Assembly (NCBI GenBank): GCA_947165795.1
Contig: CAMVBP010000015.1
Location: forward strand, 1-16,620
Direction: 5' to 3'
DNA from: an uncultured Treponema sp.
GTDB taxonomy: Bacteria > Spirochaetota > Spirochaetia > Treponematales > Treponemataceae
Length of the DNA: 16,620 nt
In this document: piece by piece, positions 14,447-16,620 of the stretch
Position numbering within the stretch: the first letter of the stretch is position 1
Layout: each line of letters begins with the position of its first letter
Program-made: the position numbers and the translations under genes
The notes under the pieces: generated by a model
Database searches by the model: none
What the model saw: the letters and a program-made list of their open reading frames with translations, nothing else
Told to the model about the DNA's origin: nothing

Positions 14447-15835
14447 TTATTTTGCCGGAATGTAAAGAGTTTTTCCTATTTTAAGGATATCGTTTTCTTT
14501 TATGTTATTTATGTCGCAGATTGACTGAACAGACACTTTATACTTTCTGGAAATGCTCCATAAGGAATCTCCGGCTACAACTTTGTAAGTAAATGGAAAT
14601 TCTATAGGATCAAGTTTTGCAATTGCATCTTCACCTGACTGCTGCATTCCAAGAGGAAGTCTGATTGAGCTTGTTTTTGCAGGATGAGTCATTCCGCGGG
14701 TAAAAGATGGATTCAGTCTCTTTAATTCATTTAAATCTATGCGCATTTCTGTTGCAAGCTGAGAAATTGAATAAGCCTTATTTACCGTAAGGTAATCATA
14801 TAAGCCGTTCTTTTCGTTTTCCAGAATTTCATATTCTTCGTTATGTGAAGGTATATCTATTCCATAATATTCTGCGTTTATAGCAAGATCTGCAATTGCA
14901 ATAAGCTTTGGAACATATTCAGCAGTCTGGTTAGGAAGCAGCTTGTGATCAAGAAGATACCAGAAATCTTTTTCTTCTGCTTTTTTTAGAATTCTTTTCA
15001 TTGCGCCGGCTCCGCAGTTGTAAGCGGCAATTGCAATGTACCAGTCGTCAAAAGTTTTATAATTATCAATAAGCTTTTTTAATGCGGCATCGGTAGACTT
15101 CCACGGATCAAGACGTTCATCAACAAAATCATTTAATGTCAAAAAAGGATAAACGCTGTTTTCCATAAACTGCCACATTCCTATAGCACCTGATTTTGAT
15201 TTAGCGTTTGTTTTGTAATTTGATTCTACAACCGGCAGATATTCTAGATATTCAGGAAGCTCGTTGTCGGCAATTGCTTTTCTTACATAAAGGCGGTATT
15301 CCATTGCGCTTTCAAGATAAGCCTTTAATAGGGAAGACCATTTTTCGCTCATATAAAGATTGCGGAATTTTTCTACTTCAGGTCTTGCAAGTTCTTCTTC
15401 CGTAACTCCGGGAATTAAATAATGCGGAATTTTATTTCGCTCTGTTATCTTTTTTAAAATATCGCTGGCAAGCGTTGAAGTATAATCTACAGAAGCGGCA
15501 GAAAAACTGAACTCTTCCGGAATTGTAATTGTTTCTTCATCTAAAAAATCAACAGGTTCTTCCAGAACTTCTTCAGATTCTTCTTTTCCGTCTGCTTCGT
15601 TTTCTGTAGTTTCTTCCTCCGGCAGTTCAATTTCCGAAGCAGGAATTTCTTCTGAAGGAATTTCGTCAGACGCGGTTTCTTCGGAATTTGATTTTTCTTC
15701 AGCAATTATATCTGCCGCAGAATGTTCTGTGTTCTTTACAGATGCAATTGCAGTTTCTGCATTCAGGGAAAATAAAAGAATCAGTGAAAGAATGATTAAG
15801 AGAAAACTTTTTTTTGTTTTTTTATTTTTACACAT
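14447..15835 (-). CDS. MltD-like membrane-exported lytic transglycosylase with LysM
   Basis: Lytic transglycosylases cleave the MurNAc-GlcNAc bond of peptidoglycan in the periplasm. The 462-residue product has a signal peptide (Lys-rich start, hydrophobic core at residues 11-24, cleavage after about Ala26), then a very acidic, low-complexity linker (about residues 45-108). The transglycosylase domain (about 185-330) contains the catalytic Glu204 in YLPVVESNY, followed by SGAIGMWQFM and AIAAYNCGAGAM, all standard. A segment around 345-395 may be a degenerate LysM. The C-terminal LysM (416-460) binds glycan: YKVVAGDSLWSISRKY to IGKTLYIP. ATG at 15833-15835 overlaps the previous stop as TAATG, which I prefer over an upstream GTG at 15868 that would add 11 residues to the signal peptide and overlap the upstream gene by 34 bases. 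No strong Shine-Dalgarno is present, so coupling is likely. Confidence 0.92.
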   Translation of the reverse strand: MCKNKKTKKSFLLIILSLILLFSLNAETAIASVKNTEHSAADIIAEEKSNSEETASDEIPSEEIPASEIELPEEETTENEADGKEESEEVLEEPVDFLDEETITIPEEFSFSAASVDYTSTLASDILKKITERNKIPHYLIPGVTEEELARPEVEKFRNLYMSEKWSSLLKAYLESAMEYRLYVRKAIADNELPEYLEYLPVVESNYKTNAKSKSGAIGMWQFMENSVYPFLTLNDFVDERLDPWKSTDAALKKLIDNYKTFDDWYIAIAAYNCGAGAMKRILKKAEEKDFWYLLDHKLLPNQTAEYVPKLIAIADLAINAEYYGIDIPSHNEEYEILENEKNGLYDYLTVNKAYSISQLATEMRIDLNELKRLNPSFTRGMTHPAKTSSIRLPLGMQQSGEDAIAKLDPIEFPFTYKVVAGDSLWSISRKYKVSVQSICDINNIKENDILKIGKTLYIPAK

Positions 15836-16620
15836 TAAAGTTTGTTTCCCATATAAATTCCTGCCCACTCCCAGTTTCCGTTTATATCAGGATCAATAGG
15901 GAAATTTACTTTTCTAAAATAAAGATACCATACAGGAATGTAAGTACTCCAACCCCAGGTTTTTAAATATGCTTCATTTGGAGTCGAAGCCTCGTCAAGT
16001 GTATCATTAAAACGAATCCTGTTTCCACGCATAAAGCTTCTCATAGAAAATTCGCTCTGCGCATTTGCATCCATTTCGTCCTGCTTCCACGACATTGAAA
16101 AGAAATTTACCTTTGCTTTATAACTGTCCAGAGTTTTCCAGTCATAATTTTTAATTGCTTTTTTAACGGCTTCTTCAAGTTCAGGAAGGCTTTCAAAAGT
16201 CCAGTTTTTAGAAGGATCGGTTGTCCAGTCTTTAGATGCATCATAAAAATCTACAAAGTGTCTTGCGTTTTTATAGGCATCCGGTTCTCCTGCAATCTGA
16301 ATTGTTGTTGCGTCGTTCTGATCAAGGAAGAGTCTGTAAGTTCTTAATGCCTGCTCCCACATACTGTCGTTCTGATATTCAAGCGCAAGTCTCAGATATA
16401 GTTCTGTTTTATTTACATTGTCCGGGAAAAGATTTATTAATTCATTAAAATATTTAATTCTGTGAGCCGGAGTTTTACTAATCTGAATAAGATTCTGCAG
16501 ACATAAAAAGTGAACTGAATTTCCTTTTACAAGCAGGTCCTGTGACTGCTGGAGAATTTTATCAAAATAATATTCTGCAACAGGTTCTGCGCCGGTAGAA
16601 AGATAAGCATAGGCTGTCAT
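15835..16620 (-). CDS. tetratricopeptide-like protein of unknown function (cut by window end)
   Basis: The last 262 codons of a leftward gene; an in-frame ATG falls exactly on the window edge (16618-16620), but the frame may continue beyond. The visible protein is helical in its first half: YAYLSTGAEPVAEYYFDKIL, then ELYLRLALEYQNDSMWEQALRTYRLFLDQND, like tetratricopeptide repeats. Its second half is rich in Trp, Tyr and Asn (WGWSTYIPVWYLYFR, near the C-terminus), which suggests an exported or envelope-associated fold. I recognise no catalytic motif and no closer family. It overlaps the MltD-like gene by one base (TAATG), so it probably belongs to the same envelope operon and supplies a scaffold or partner there. 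Confidence 0.7.
   Translation of the reverse strand: MTAYAYLSTGAEPVAEYYFDKILQQSQDLLVKGNSVHFLCLQNLIQISKTPAHRIKYFNELINLFPDNVNKTELYLRLALEYQNDSMWEQALRTYRLFLDQNDATTIQIAGEPDAYKNARHFVDFYDASKDWTTDPSKNWTFESLPELEEAVKKAIKNYDWKTLDSYKAKVNFFSMSWKQDEMDANAQSEFSMRSFMRGNRIRFNDTLDEASTPNEAYLKTWGWSTYIPVWYLYFRKVNFPIDPDINGNWEWAGIYMGNKL

Noticed and set aside
15836..15868. GTG at 15868 as start of the MltD-like gene
   Set aside because: It gives a 34-base overlap with the upstream gene and an unusual extension in front of a normal signal peptide; the TAATG overlap at 15835 is simpler.
1..16620. CRISPR arrays, tRNA or rRNA genes, transposases, phage genes
   Set aside because: No regularly spaced repeats, no cloverleaf-like or rRNA-like segments, and no recognisable mobile-element proteins were seen on either strand.

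Overview
The window looks like a chromosomal segment of a spirochaete, most likely a Treponema-like organism. The reasons are moderately AT-rich DNA, flagellar export-chaperone genes (fliS and a flgN-like gene), an OmpA-family protein with a GHTAD variant of the peptidoglycan-binding loop, signal peptides ending in Phe-Ala-Gln, and an ftsH followed by a lolA/rodZ/rimO cluster. The genus call is an inference from protein character, not from a marker gene. There is no rRNA, tRNA, CRISPR array, insertion sequence or prophage gene in the window.

Layout. (1) 1-1438, rightward: the 3' end of mutS2 (KOW-like and Smr domains), overlapped by a class I SAM methyltransferase gene. (2) 1439-2877, leftward: fliS, a flgN-like gene and folA, probably one operon. 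folA converges on the methyltransferase gene with no base between the two stop codons. (3) 2878-3281: a 404-bp divergent intergenic region. It holds a fliS promoter, an AT-rich stretch, an 8-bp inverted repeat, a GC-richer 93-bp block bounded by 10-bp perfect inverted repeats, and an ftsH promoter. (4) 3282-12906, rightward: ftsH, lolA-like, rodZ-like, rimO, a LacI-type-sensor/GGDEF fusion, and a uvrD/pcrA-type helicase. Spacing is tight (18 bp, 6 bp, an 8-bp overlap, 16 bp, 2 bp), with extra internal promoters before lolA and the GGDEF gene. (5) 12907-13081: a strong bidirectional terminator hairpin. (6) 13082-16620, leftward: an operon of a partial tetratricopeptide-like gene, an MltD-like lytic transglycosylase with LysM, and an OmpA-family protein.

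How the genes fit together. Most are housekeeping. Envelope functions dominate: FtsH proteolysis, lipoprotein transport by LolA, cell-shape control by RodZ, peptidoglycan remodelling by MltD, and peptidoglycan anchoring by the OmpA protein. Genome maintenance (MutS2, UvrD/PcrA), translation (RimO modification of ribosomal protein S12), folate metabolism (FolA) and flagellar assembly (FliS, FlgN) make up the rest. The one sensory gene is a cytoplasmic LacI-type ligand-binding domain fused to a diguanylate cyclase, suggesting a soluble small molecule controls c-di-GMP.

I see no clear new multi-gene system. The points most worth a second look are three. First, three probable transcription-unit starts (ftsH, lolA, the GGDEF gene) have a -10 box 6-8 bases before the start codon and no Shine-Dalgarno, suggesting leaderless or near-leaderless mRNAs. 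Second, the intergenic block at 3077-3169 may be a dispersed repeat or structured RNA. Third, the sensor/GGDEF fusion has a degenerate I-site.
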